A DNA stretch of 64,000 nt from Streptomyces sp. NBC_00572 (GTDB lineage Bacteria > Actinomycetota > Actinomycetes > Streptomycetales > Streptomycetaceae): NCBI RefSeq assembly GCF_026341815.1, contig NZ_JAPENX010000001.1:4464001-4528000 (forward strand). The letters are read 5' to 3'. A program made the translations under genes and the position numbers. Under the pieces are notes generated by a model. It ran no database searches. It saw only the letters and a list, made by a program, of their open reading frames with translations, and was not told the DNA's origin. Shown here piece by piece: positions 9,334 to 19,015 of the stretch (position 1 is its first letter; every line of letters begins with the position of its first letter).

Positions 9334-10263
9334 GTGACCCCGACCCTGTCGTCACCCACTCCGCGGCGGACCGACTGGACCGCCTGGCACCTCCACCTCG
9401 GCACGACGGCCCGGTCGGCACACGACCGGGTCGTCACCGATGTCATCGGCCCCACGGTCCGCGAACTCGCCCCCGGCACCCCGTGGTTCTTCATCCGCTA
9501 CTGGCAGTCCGGCCCGCACCTCCGGCTCCGCGTCGGTGACCTCGACACCGCCGCACGCGCGCGCGTGGAGGCCGCCCTCGCCGAGCGCCTGGCCGTCGCC
9601 GGCGCACCCGCCCCGGGCGAGGAGCCGCTCGACCCCGCCGCCTACCGCAGCGGGGCCGAGCGGCTCGCCGCCGCGGGCGAGACCGGCGAGAACACCTCCG
9701 TGAAGGCCCTGCTTCCCGCCGGCGTCCACCCGGCCGTCTACGAGCCGGAGTTCGACCGCTACGGCGGCGAGGCGCTGATGCCCGCCGCCGAGTCCCTCTT
9801 CACCCTGTCCAGCACCCTCGTCCTCGCCGCCCTGGCCAAGGTGAACAGCGAGCGGCAGCGGGCCATGCTCGCCCTGCGCGGCACCCTCGCGGTCGCCGCC
9901 GCCCTCGGCGACCCCGCGGAACGCGCGTACTACTACGCCCACGGCCTCGGCGCCTGGCGCGCCTGGGCCGCCGAGGCCGGCCACCCGGCCGAGCTCCTCG
10001 ACACGATCACCCGGGTCGAGGGGGCGGTGACCCTCGACCCGGGCGCCCACGGCCCCTTCGCCGGCTGGCACACCCGGATCGCCGCCCACGCGGCCGAGAT
10101 CCGCGAGCAGTCCCCGACCCACCCGGGCATGGTCCTCTTCTCGCACGCGCACATGCTCCACAACCGGCTCGGCCTGAGCCTCCTGGAGGAGCTGCGCACG
10201 TACGCGGTCCTGGCCCACGCCTTCCCCGTACCGGCGAACGCTCCCGTACCGCAGAACGTCTGA
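9334..10263 (+). CDS. Split LanB C-terminal glutamate-elimination protein
   Basis: 309 residues; GTG 9334 has AAGGAG 7 bp upstream. Family hallmarks: RYWQSGPHLRLRV (about 54-66, with the Arg-x-Arg pair), EPEFDRYGGEALMPAAE (about 136-152) and SHAHMLHNRLG (about 269-280, with the conserved His). In NisB-like enzymes such residues eliminate glutamate from glutamylated Ser/Thr to give dehydroalanine/dehydrobutyrine. It completes the dehydratase begun by the protein at 1418. It is last in the operon and is followed by a strong terminator. Confidence 0.8.
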   Translation: MTPTLSSPTPRRTDWTAWHLHLGTTARSAHDRVVTDVIGPTVRELAPGTPWFFIRYWQSGPHLRLRVGDLDTAARARVEAALAERLAVAGAPAPGEEPLDPAAYRSGAERLAAAGETGENTSVKALLPAGVHPAVYEPEFDRYGGEALMPAAESLFTLSSTLVLAALAKVNSERQRAMLALRGTLAVAAALGDPAERAYYYAHGLGAWRAWAAEAGHPAELLDTITRVEGAVTLDPGAHGPFAGWHTRIAAHAAEIREQSPTHPGMVLFSHAHMLHNRLGLSLLEELRTYAVLAHAFPVPANAPVPQNV

Positions 10264-10291
10264 CCCCAAGACCCCCCCCACGGGGATCACG

Positions 10292-10323
10292 AAAGGCCCG
10301 GCCGGTTTCCCGGTCGGGCCTTT
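10292..10323 (+). terminator. Terminator of the RiPP operon
   Basis: Arms AAAGGCCCGGCCGG (10292-10305) and CCGGTCGGGCCTTT (10310-10323) pair over 14 bp with one G-U, loop TTTC, and a T run at 10321-10324. It lies between the convergent RiPP operon and the ABC exporter genes and could serve both. Confidence 0.85.
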
Positions 10324-10343
10324 TCGTGGTGCGCACCCGGCTG

Positions 10344-11177
10344 TCACTCGGGACGCGGGTCCCAGCGGAAGGAACGGACGGCGATCAGGGCGCCGATGAC
10401 ACCCCAGGCGGCGAGGACCGCGAGGTCCCGCCACTGGAAGCCGGCGTCCTGGGTGAAGAGCGCCAGCATCGCGTCGTTGAACGGCTTCACGGGCAGCAGG
10501 CCCGCGATGGTGTTGAGCAGCTCCGCGTGGATCGGGAAGTAGCTTCCGGAGATGAAGACCAGCGGGAACTGGATGAACTGCACGACGGCCGGGGCCGCCT
10601 CGGAGTTCTTGATCAGCGAGGCCACGCCGACGCCCAGCGCGCAGAAGCTGGCCGCGCCGAGCACCAGGGTCAGCAGCACCGCGCCCCAGTGGGTGGGCAG
10701 GTCGACGCCGTAGAGCGCGCCGATGCCGAAGACGAGGGCGACGTCCACGATGCTGACGACGACGCAGTGCACGAGCAGACCGGCGAAGTAGACCCAGGCG
10801 GGCAGCGGGGTGGCGTGCAGCCGCTTGAGGACCCCGGTCTGCCGGCGCATCGCGAGCACGATCGCCAACTGGCCGTAGCAGGCGCCGAGTACGGACACGG
10901 CGGCGATCACCGGTGTGTAGTACTGCATGCCGGTCAGGCCGAAGAAGAAGTCCTGGCCCTCGCTGCCGCTGAAGACGGCGCCGAAGATGCCGATGATGAC
11001 GATCGGCAGGACGAAGGTGAAGACCATCGACTGCGGGTTGCGCCAGAACGACAGCTGTTCGTAACGGATCTGATGACCCAGCAGGGCCAGCGGATTCCGC
11101 CCGCGCGGAACGTTCGCGCCGCGCTCGGCCGAGGCCGCCGGCGCGGTTTCGGTGGTCGGGGGGATCAGGGTGGTCAT
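10344..11177 (-). CDS. ABC-2 type exporter membrane subunit
   Basis: 277 residues with about six hydrophobic segments in the ABC-2 pattern. It opens with a cytoplasmic N terminus (to about 50) and FVLPIVIIGIFGAVFSG. A conserved stretch RRQTGVLKRLHATPLP follows, resembling the coupling region of DrrB-like permeases. The start overlaps the ATPase stop by 4 bp, so the two are one unit. Function is probably export of a hydrophobic natural product or lipid. It is convergent with the RiPP operon, so use for the thiopeptide is possible but unproven. Confidence 0.85.
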   Translation of the reverse strand: MTTLIPPTTETAPAASAERGANVPRGRNPLALLGHQIRYEQLSFWRNPQSMVFTFVLPIVIIGIFGAVFSGSEGQDFFFGLTGMQYYTPVIAAVSVLGACYGQLAIVLAMRRQTGVLKRLHATPLPAWVYFAGLLVHCVVVSIVDVALVFGIGALYGVDLPTHWGAVLLTLVLGAASFCALGVGVASLIKNSEAAPAVVQFIQFPLVFISGSYFPIHAELLNTIAGLLPVKPFNDAMLALFTQDAGFQWRDLAVLAAWGVIGALIAVRSFRWDPRPE

Positions 11178-12163
11178 GAGCGGCTCCGTCCGGGTCGGCG
11201 CCCTCGTCCAGCGGGCGCCTTGCGCTCCCGCGCGGACGACGGCGAGGAGGCTTCCTGCTGTACGTACTCGCTGGTCAGGCTCAGATAGACGTCCTCCAGC
11301 GTGGGCTGCTCGACGGTCAGCCGGTCCAGCGGCGTGCCCCGGTCGAGGGCCCAGCCGGTCAGCCGGTGCAGCGCGGCCGTCGGCTCGGTCGTCTCGGCCG
11401 TCACCAGGCCGTCCTCCACATCGCTCACCGGCAGGGGTACGTCGGCGAGCGCGGCGCCCGTCGGCAGCGCGAAGCGGATCCGGGTCTGGGCGCTGTCGCG
11501 GCCGCCCAGTGTGTCCGGGGTGCCCGAGGCGACGATCCGGCCCTCGGCGATGACCACGACCGAGTCGGCCAGGGCCTGCGCCTCGTCCATGTAGTGGGTG
11601 GTGAGGACGATGGTGGTGCCGTCGTCGCGCAGACTGCGCACCACGTCCCAGGCGCCGCGGCGGGCGTTCGGGTCGAAGCCCGTGGTCGGCTCGTCCAGGA
11701 ACAGCAGCTTGGGCCGGCCGACGACGCCGAGCGCCAGGTCGAGCCGGCGCTTCTGGCCGCCGGACAGGTCCTTGACCTTGGCGCCCTTCTTCTCGTTCAG
11801 GCCGACGAGGTCGAGGAGTTCGTCGACGTTCCGCGGCTCCGGGTAGTACCCGGCGTTGCGGGCCACGGTCTCCCGCACCGAAAGATAGGGCTCCACGGCG
11901 ATGTCCTGGAGGACGAGGCCGACCTGGCCGCGCAGCCAGTGGCCGTCGGCCTTGACGCCGGGGTCGCGGCCGAGGACCTCGACCCGCCCGCCGTCGCGCT
12001 CCCGGAAGCCTTCGAGGATCTCCAGGGTGGTGGTCTTGCCCGCGCCGTTCGGCCCGAGCAGGGCGAAGATCTCGCCCTCCGCGACGCTGAAGTCGACGCC
12101 GCGCACGGCCTCGTGGTCGCCGTACCGCTTCTGCAGGCCTTCCACGGCCACCGCGGCGGTCAC
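11174..12163 (-). CDS. ABC exporter ATP-binding protein (DrrA-like)
   Basis: 329 residues from GTG 12163. Walker A GPNGAGKTT (about 35-43), Q-loop VGLVLQD, signature LSGGQKRR (about 134), Walker B KLLFLDEPTTG and switch His TTHYMDEAQ are all present. The C-terminal 100 residues form the DrrA-like extension, ending in an Arg-rich tail. It is the first gene of the two-gene exporter operon. Substrate cannot be inferred. It faces the monooxygenase gene divergently; the 310-bp gap between the two starts holds no gene. Confidence 0.9.
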   Translation of the reverse strand: MTAAVAVEGLQKRYGDHEAVRGVDFSVAEGEIFALLGPNGAGKTTTLEILEGFRERDGGRVEVLGRDPGVKADGHWLRGQVGLVLQDIAVEPYLSVRETVARNAGYYPEPRNVDELLDLVGLNEKKGAKVKDLSGGQKRRLDLALGVVGRPKLLFLDEPTTGFDPNARRGAWDVVRSLRDDGTTIVLTTHYMDEAQALADSVVVIAEGRIVASGTPDTLGGRDSAQTRIRFALPTGAALADVPLPVSDVEDGLVTAETTEPTAALHRLTGWALDRGTPLDRLTVEQPTLEDVYLSLTSEYVQQEASSPSSARERKAPAGRGRRPGRSRS

Positions 12164-12473
12164 CGCGGTCCCTCGGCTCGTGTCACTGTGTGCCTCCCGG
12201 TCTGGGGTGTCGTGGGGTCGTCGCCCGCGGTCGGACTCCCGGGCGCCGCCTCGACGTTAGGTGCGGGGGACCGGCCCGGAGCGGGCGCGCGGGGGTGGCG
12301 GTGACGGACGTCATGGAAGCCGCGACAGTTGTCAGCGCGGGGCGTGACCCGCGTTGCCCGGGGCCGGTGGGCCGCCCATGCTCGGGGTGCGGCGGACGGC
12401 CGGGCTGCGGGAGACCGCGGCCGGCGACGCCGACGGTGCCGACACAGCAGCGACGCGGAAGGCGGTCTCAAAG

Positions 12474-13706
12474 GTGCGGTTCGGGGATCTGGACGAGTGG
12501 GGAGCGGAGGAGCGGCCGCACGTCTCGGTGGTCGGCGCCGGCATCGGCGGCCTGACGCTGGCCGGTGCGCTCTCCTCCATGGGCATTCCGTACACGGTGT
12601 ACGAACAGACGCGGCGGCTCGCGGAGGTGGGGGCGGGGGTCCAGCTCTCGCCCAACGCGGTCAGGCCGCTGCTACGGCTCGGCCTCGGCCCGGCCCTGCG
12701 CGAGCGGGCGGTGGCGATCGAGGCCATGGAGGTACGGGGCTGGAGCGGGCGGCCGATCGCCCGGACGCCGCTGGGCGCGGAGTGCGAGCGGATGTTCGGG
12801 GCCCCGTACTACGCGGTGCACCGGGCGCATCTCCACGACGCGCTCCTCACCCTCGTCGACGACGGCAGCCTCAAGCTGGGCGAGCGCCTCGGCGAGGCCC
12901 GGGAGACGGAGCCGGCGGAGTCGGGTGACGGCGTACGGCTGACCTTCGAGGACGGAACCGTCCGCGGGGCGGAGCTGGTGGTGGGCGCCGACGGCATCCA
13001 CTCCACGGTCCGCGAGGCCTTCCGGCGCGACGAGCCCGAGTTCTCGGGGCTCGGCATCTACCGGGGCCTGGTGCCGGTGGACCGGCTCCCGGACGCGGCC
13101 CGCGCGCCTCTGGTGCGCCTCTGGCTCGGCCCGGGCGGGCACTTCGTGTGCTACCCGGTCGCGGCGGGGGAGTACCTGAGCTTCGCGGCGACGGTGCCGA
13201 TGGCGCAGTCCCCGGGCGAGTCCTGGTCGACGCCGGGCGACCCGGAGGCGCTGCGGCGGGTCTTCGGCGGCTGGACCGGTCTGGTCGCGGACGTCGTGGG
13301 CGCGGTGGAGACGACCCTCCAGTGGGCGCTGCACGACCGCCCGCCGCTGGACGTGTGGTCCTCGCGCCGGCTGACCCTGCTCGGCGACGCGGCGCACCCG
13401 ATGCTGCCGTTCATGGCGCAGGGCGCGAACCAGGCGGTGGAGGACGCGATGGACCTCGCGGCCTGCCTGGCCGACCCGGCGCCGTCGACGACCGCGGCCC
13501 GGCTCGACCGCTACCAGGCGCTGCGGATCCCCCGCACGGCCGAGATCCAGCGCGGCTCCCGGGGCAACGCGGGCATCCTCCACCTCCCCGACGGCCCGGC
13601 CCAGCGCCGCCGCGACGCCCGCATGGCGGTCCACGCGTCCCTCCGTGACCGGGCGATGCTGTACGCCCACGAAACGGGCCGGAGCGTGGTGCCGGCACCG
13701 GCGTGA
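12474..13706 (+). CDS. FAD-dependent aromatic hydroxylase-like monooxygenase
   Basis: 410 residues from GTG 12474, which has GGAAGG 11 bp upstream. Longer in-frame starts (ATG 12378, TTG 12354) have no ribosome site and add a low-complexity leader. Motifs in order: dinucleotide fold GAGIGGLTLAGAL (about 22), DG motif VVGADGIHSTVR (about 165) and GDAAHPMLPFMAQGANQA (about 305) for the flavin ribityl contact. This is the salicylate/3-hydroxybenzoate hydroxylase family (group A flavoprotein, NAD(P)H, O2). The stand-alone position gives no substrate. It could be a tailoring enzyme of the neighbouring cluster, but no coupling supports that. Confidence 0.8.
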   Translation: MRFGDLDEWGAEERPHVSVVGAGIGGLTLAGALSSMGIPYTVYEQTRRLAEVGAGVQLSPNAVRPLLRLGLGPALRERAVAIEAMEVRGWSGRPIARTPLGAECERMFGAPYYAVHRAHLHDALLTLVDDGSLKLGERLGEARETEPAESGDGVRLTFEDGTVRGAELVVGADGIHSTVREAFRRDEPEFSGLGIYRGLVPVDRLPDAARAPLVRLWLGPGGHFVCYPVAAGEYLSFAATVPMAQSPGESWSTPGDPEALRRVFGGWTGLVADVVGAVETTLQWALHDRPPLDVWSSRRLTLLGDAAHPMLPFMAQGANQAVEDAMDLAACLADPAPSTTAARLDRYQALRIPRTAEIQRGSRGNAGILHLPDGPAQRRRDARMAVHASLRDRAMLYAHETGRSVVPAPA

Positions 13707-13865
13707 CGGGCACACCGACGAGACCTGACGCATTGGCCTAGACCTATTGTGCGGCCCTGTCCGCGACGGTACGTTCGTCCCCGGCTGCGCAGCCTGCACG
13801 TACCGCACCACATCGCATCGTCACGCACTCCGCCGGGCATCCCCGGCGTTTCGGGAGGACATGCC

Positions 13866-14108
13866 ATGTACCGCCGCACAGCAGCCGCACTCGCCACCGC
13901 CGCCACCGCCGGCGCGCTCGCGCTCGGCACCGCAGGCGCCGCCGAGGCCGCTCCCGGCCCCGGCTTCTACGCCCGCAGCCACCACGCCTCGTACGCCGAA
14001 TGCCAGGCCGCCGGTCAGGCCGGCTATCAGATCTGGGGCCCGATCTTCTTCTGCGAGCCCTTCACCTCCACCCGCCCGGACGTGATCGTCCTCTGGGTGC
14101 GCTACTGA
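13866..14108 (+). CDS. Small secreted protein
   Basis: 80 residues. ATG 13866 follows GGGAGG (13853-13858, 7-bp spacing). Residues 1-28 are a Sec signal peptide: YRR, an Ala-rich core and an AEA-A type cleavage site. The mature part of about 52 residues has two cysteines that could form one disulfide, and aromatic residues near its end. I recall similar short secreted proteins in Streptomyces but no function. It stands alone between the monooxygenase and a bidirectional terminator. Confidence 0.75.
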   Translation: MYRRTAAALATAATAGALALGTAGAAEAAPGPGFYARSHHASYAECQAAGQAGYQIWGPIFFCEPFTSTRPDVIVLWVRY

Positions 14109-14112
14109 CCGA

Positions 14113-14156
14113 AAGGGCCCGTACCGGGCGGCGACCGCCGCCCGGTACGGGCCCTT
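14113..14156. terminator. Bidirectional terminator with perfect 20-bp stem
   Basis: Arms 14113-14132 and 14137-14156 are perfect complements around the loop GACC; the ends are AAGGG/CCCTT. It sits between the convergent secreted-protein gene and sdaA and has A/T ends on both strands, so it can stop both. Confidence 0.9.
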
Positions 14157-14172
14157 CACGTGAACAATCGAT

Positions 14173-15543
<1,371 letters not shown>

Positions 15544-15642
15544 GGGAGGACTCCTTGTGGGGGCTAGACGCCGTTGTCTGCCGGGGTGGAGCAGAAAAGC
15601 GCGGAGAAGAAGGGCGTGCGGTACGGCGCGGGGACATGGGGT

Positions 15643-15680
15643 GGGGCACCGCGCTCACTGTCCAGTGTGCGCGGTGCCCC
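15643..15680 (-). terminator. Terminator after glyA
   Basis: Perfect 12-bp arms GGGGCACCGCGC (15643-15654) and GCGCGGTGCCCC (15669-15680). An inner CACTG/CAGTG pair extends the stem across a single T-T mismatch. It lies 34 bp past the glyA stop in the minus-strand direction. Confidence 0.85.
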
Positions 15681-15713
15681 GAAGGTCCGTACGAACGAAA
15701 GGGTACGAAATTA

Positions 15714-16979
15714 CTACAGGCCGGGGTACAGCGGGTGCTTGTCGGCGAGCGCCGTCACCCGGGCCTTCAGCGATTCGGCCTTCTCGGCGTCGAAGCCGGG
15801 CTTCAGGGTCTCCGCGATGATGTCGGCGACCTCGGTGAAGTCCTCGGCCTGGAAACCGCGGGTGGCGAGCGCCGGGGTACCGATGCGCAGACCCGAGGTG
15901 ACCATCGGCGGGCGCGGGTCGTTCGGAACGGCGTTCCGGTTGACCGTGATGCCGACCTCGTGGAGACGGTCCTCGGCCTGCTGGCCGTCCAGCTCGCTGT
16001 CGCGCAGGTCGACGAGGAGCAGGTGCACGTCCGTACCGCCGGACAGGACGGAGACACCGTGGGCGGTGACGTCGTCCTGGACCAGGCGCTCGGCGATGAT
16101 GCGGGCACCGTCCAGGGTGCGCTGCTGGCGCTCCTTGAACTCCTCCGAGGCCGCGACCTTGAAGGAGACGGCCTTGGCCGCGATCACGTGCTCCAGCGGG
16201 CCGCCCTGGAAGCCGGGGAAGACCGAGGAGTTCAGCTTCTTCGCGAACTCCTTCTTCGCCAGGATGATGCCGCCGCGGGGGCCGCCGAGCGTCTTGTGCG
16301 TGGTGGAGGTCACCACGTCCGCGTACTCGACCGGGTTCGGGTGCAGACCGGCCGCGACCAGACCCGCGAAGTGGGCCATGTCGACCCACAGGAACGCCTC
16401 GACCTCGTCGGCGATCCGGCGGAACTCGGCGAAGTCCAGCTGACGCGGGTAGGCGGACCAGCCCGCGATGATCACCTTCGGGCGGTGCTCCTTGGCGAGG
16501 CGCTCGACCTCGGCCATGTCGACCAGTCCGGCCTCGTCCACGTGGTACGCGACCACGTTGAACTGCTTGCCCGAGAAGTTCAGGCGCATGCCGTGGGTCA
16601 GGTGACCGCCGTGTGCCAGGTCCAGGCCCAGGATCGTGTCGCCGGGCTGGGCGATCGCGAAGAGGGCGGCCTGGTTCGCGGAGGCGCCGGAGTGCGGCTG
16701 GACGTTGGCGTACTCGGCGCCGAACAGGTCCTTGATCCGGTCGATCGCGATCTGCTCGGCGACGTCGACGTGCTCGCAGCCACCGTAGTAGCGGCGGCCC
16801 GGGTAGCCCTCGGCGTACTTGTTGGTGAGGACGGAGCCCTGCGCCTCCATGACGGCGACCGGAGCGAAGTTCTCCGAGGCGATCATTTCGAGGGTGGACT
16901 GCTGGCGGCGGAGCTCGGCGTCGACGGCGGCGGCGACGTCGGGGTCCAGCTCGTGGAGGGGAGTGTTCAGAAGCGACAT
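15714..16979 (-). CDS. glyA: Serine hydroxymethyltransferase
   Basis: 421 residues, typical length. The PLP lysine lies in TSTTHKTLGGPRGG (about residue 228). N-terminal NFAPVAVMEAQGS and GYPGRRYYGGCEHVD are canonical. It interconverts serine plus tetrahydrofolate with glycine plus methylene-THF. It is third in the gcvT-gcvH-glyA series (32 bp after gcvH). It is therefore under likely glycine-riboswitch control, linking glycine breakdown to one-carbon supply. A second glyA elsewhere is common in Streptomyces. Confidence 0.96.
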   Translation of the reverse strand: MSLLNTPLHELDPDVAAAVDAELRRQQSTLEMIASENFAPVAVMEAQGSVLTNKYAEGYPGRRYYGGCEHVDVAEQIAIDRIKDLFGAEYANVQPHSGASANQAALFAIAQPGDTILGLDLAHGGHLTHGMRLNFSGKQFNVVAYHVDEAGLVDMAEVERLAKEHRPKVIIAGWSAYPRQLDFAEFRRIADEVEAFLWVDMAHFAGLVAAGLHPNPVEYADVVTSTTHKTLGGPRGGIILAKKEFAKKLNSSVFPGFQGGPLEHVIAAKAVSFKVAASEEFKERQQRTLDGARIIAERLVQDDVTAHGVSVLSGGTDVHLLLVDLRDSELDGQQAEDRLHEVGITVNRNAVPNDPRPPMVTSGLRIGTPALATRGFQAEDFTEVADIIAETLKPGFDAEKAESLKARVTALADKHPLYPGL

Positions 16980-17011
16980 GAATCGATCCCTAAGGGGTCT
17001 CGGGCCCGGTC

Positions 17012-17389
17012 TCAGTTCCCGGAGAACGCGGTGTACTCGTCGGCGGAGAGCAGCTCGTCCGGCTCACCCGTGACGCGCACCTTGAACAGCCAGCCACCCT
17101 CGAACGGAGCCGTGTTCACCAGCGACGGGTCGTCCACCACGTCCTGGTTGGCGGCGACGACCTCGCCCGTCACGGGGGAGTACAGGTCGCTCACGGACTT
17201 CGTCGACTCCAGCTCGCCACAGGTCTCGCCCGCGGTGACCGTGGAGCCGACCTCGGGGAGCTGGGCGTAGACGACGTCACCGAGCGCGTTGGCGGCGAAC
17301 TCCGTGATGCCGACGGTCGAGACGCCTTCCTCGGCGTCCGACAGCCACTCGTGCTCCTTGGTGTAGCGCAGCTGCTGGGGGTTGCTCAT
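17012..17389 (-). CDS. gcvH: Glycine cleavage system H protein
   Basis: 125 residues; ATG 17389 (MSNPQQLRYTKEHEW) is chosen over the 27-residue upstream extension, which is not H-protein-like. The lipoyl lysine is in GELESTKSVSDLYSPVTGE (about residue 64), and the C-terminal GGWLFKVRV is typical. It shuttles the aminomethyl group between P, T and L proteins. gcvP is not in this window, as usual for Streptomyces, where it lies elsewhere. Confidence 0.96.
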   Translation of the reverse strand: MSNPQQLRYTKEHEWLSDAEEGVSTVGITEFAANALGDVVYAQLPEVGSTVTAGETCGELESTKSVSDLYSPVTGEVVAANQDVVDDPSLVNTAPFEGGWLFKVRVTGEPDELLSADEYTAFSGN

Positions 17390-17466
17390 GGCCTGATTCT
17401 CCAGGATTGGGTGAGTGCTGATGAACGTGGGTCTTGCGGGGTGAGACGCGAAGTGAGACGGATACG

Positions 17467-18591
17467 TCACTTCTGGCGCTTGTAGAACGGCAGCGCCACG
17501 ACCTCGTACGCCTCGTGGGTGCCACGGATGTCCACACCTACACCCTGGGTGCCGGGCGCGGCGTGCGCCGCGTCCACGTACGCGATGGCGATCGGCTTTC
17601 CGAGGGTCGGCGACGGGGCGCCGGAGGTGACCTCGCCGATCACCACGCCGTCCTTGACGACGGAGAAGCCGGCGCGCGGGACCCGGCGGCCCTCGGCGAT
17701 CAGGCCGACGAGCTTGCGCGGCGGGGCGGTCTCGGCGCGCTCGGCGGCCTTCTCCAGCGCCTCGCGGCCGACGAAGCGGCCCTCGTTGGTCGTCTTCTCG
17801 AACTTCACGACCCGGCCGAGACCGGCGTCGAAGGGGGTGAGCGCGGTGGTCAGCTCGTGGCCGTAGAGCGGCATGCCCGCCTCCAGGCGGAGCGTGTCAC
17901 GGCAGGACAGACCACAGGGGATCAGACCGACCGGGGCGCCCGCCTCGGTCAGCGCCTTCCAGACGCCCTCGGCGTGCTCGGGCTTCAGGAACAGCTCGAA
18001 GCCGTCCTCGCCGGTGTAGCCGGTACGGGCGATCAGCGCGGGCACGCCCGCGACCGTGCCGGGCAGGCCGGCGTAGTACTTCAGACCGTCCAGGTCGGCG
18101 TCGGTGAGCGACTTCAGGATGCCGGGGGACTCCGGGCCCTGGACGGCGATCAGCGCGTACGCGTCACGGTCGTCGCGCACCTCGGCGTCGAAGCCGGCCG
18201 CGCGCTCGGTCAGCGCGTCCAGGACGATCTGAGCGTTGGAGGCGTTGGCGACGACCATGTACTCCGTCTCGCCGAGGCGGTAGACGATCAGGTCGTCGAG
18301 GATGCCGCCGTCCTCCTGGCAGATCATCGTGTAGCGGGCCCGGCCGACGCCCACCGTGGAGATGTTGCCGACCAGGGCGTGGTCGAGGAGTTCGACGGCC
18401 TGCGGGCCGGTGACGGTGATCTCACCCATGTGGGAGAGGTCGAAGAGACCCGCCTTGGTGCGGACGGCGATGTGCTCGTCCCGCTCGCTGCCGTACCGGA
18501 GCGGCATGTCCCAGCCGGCGAAGTCGGTCATGGTCGCGCCCAGCGAACGGTGAGTCGCGTCGAGGGCGGTCAGACGGGGGGCAGTGCTCAT
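17467..18591 (-). CDS. gcvT: Aminomethyltransferase (glycine cleavage T protein)
   Basis: 374 residues from ATG 18591 (MSTAPRLTALDATHRSL), with GGGAG 7 bp upstream; GTG/ATG further up would run into the riboswitch expression platform. Conserved T-protein blocks: AGWDMPLRYGS, LSHMGEITVTGP, GYTGEDGFELFL and C-terminal GEVTSGAPSPTLGKPIA. It transfers the methylene group from H protein to THF, releasing ammonia. First gene of the glycine-inducible unit, controlled by the riboswitch immediately upstream. Confidence 0.96.
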   Translation of the reverse strand: MSTAPRLTALDATHRSLGATMTDFAGWDMPLRYGSERDEHIAVRTKAGLFDLSHMGEITVTGPQAVELLDHALVGNISTVGVGRARYTMICQEDGGILDDLIVYRLGETEYMVVANASNAQIVLDALTERAAGFDAEVRDDRDAYALIAVQGPESPGILKSLTDADLDGLKYYAGLPGTVAGVPALIARTGYTGEDGFELFLKPEHAEGVWKALTEAGAPVGLIPCGLSCRDTLRLEAGMPLYGHELTTALTPFDAGLGRVVKFEKTTNEGRFVGREALEKAAERAETAPPRKLVGLIAEGRRVPRAGFSVVKDGVVIGEVTSGAPSPTLGKPIAIAYVDAAHAAPGTQGVGVDIRGTHEAYEVVALPFYKRQK

Positions 18592-18642
18592 GGGGTGGCT
18601 CCCGGGTCCCAAGGGCGTGATCGGTGACGAAACACATGACGG

Positions 18643-18865
18643 GCGAGGACGTCCTCCCCATCTGTCATGGAACCTGAGAGGTTCACCGAGAGCATCTCGT
18701 GACCGAGAGATCGGCTTGCACCTTGGGTGGGGACACGGCAGGGTGTCCCGCTTTTCAGATCTGCCTCATCCGCGCGGTACGGGGCCTGAGAGATTCAAGG
18801 GAGGGTCTTGCTCCTTCGGCGTCCGGACACGACGTGCGGTCCGGAACTCTCCCGCGCGGATTCGA
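18643..18865 (-). ncRNA. Tandem glycine riboswitch upstream of gcvT
   Basis: Read on the minus strand, the first aptamer has GCGGGAGAGTTCCGG, GACGCCGAAGGAGCAA and AATCTCTCAGGCCCC. Its closing stem is formed by CGCGCGG and CCGCGCG. A second aptamer follows with CACCCAAGGTGCAAGCC and AACCTCTCAGGTTCC, then ATGACAGATGGGGAGG near the platform. These are the conserved cores of the Rfam glycine element. Glycine riboswitches activating gcv genes are reported in S. griseus. Exact ends and the ON/OFF platform (about 18600-18650) were not modelled. Confidence 0.92.
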
Positions 18866-18945
18866 GCGGCCGGTATGCGATTGTGTGGCGACTGTGCGCG
18901 CCTGGCGCGCACATCATTGCACGCGAGCTCGACGGGGCACATCGC

Positions 18946-18973
18946 TTGTGTCCCATTACCGTTTCTTTACACT
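18946..18973 (+). promoter_or_regulatory. Candidate sigma-70-type promoter for the P-loop ATPase gene
   Basis: TTGTGT (18946-18951) and TACACT (18968-18973) are separated by 16 bp and lie 42 bp before ATG 19016 in a locally A/T-richer stretch. It is divergent from the gcvT leader. The remainder of the 424-bp gcvT-ATPase gap is riboswitch and its promoter. Confidence 0.5.
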
Positions 18974-19015
18974 TTGTGGGCAAGGGTCTTCCCAGGCCCG
19001 GCAGGGGGAGAAGCG

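Noticed and set aside
12354..12473. 40-residue N-terminal extension of the FAD monooxygenase
   Set aside because: TTG/ATG starts lack ribosome sites and the added sequence is low complexity; GTG 12474 fits the family length.
12164..12473. Small precursor gene near the ABC exporter
   Set aside because: Read in all frames by eye; no short ORF with leader/core character was found.
13866..14108. 80-residue protein as RiPP precursor
   Set aside because: It has a Sec signal peptide, only two Cys in a non-core-like sequence, and lies behind another operon and terminator.
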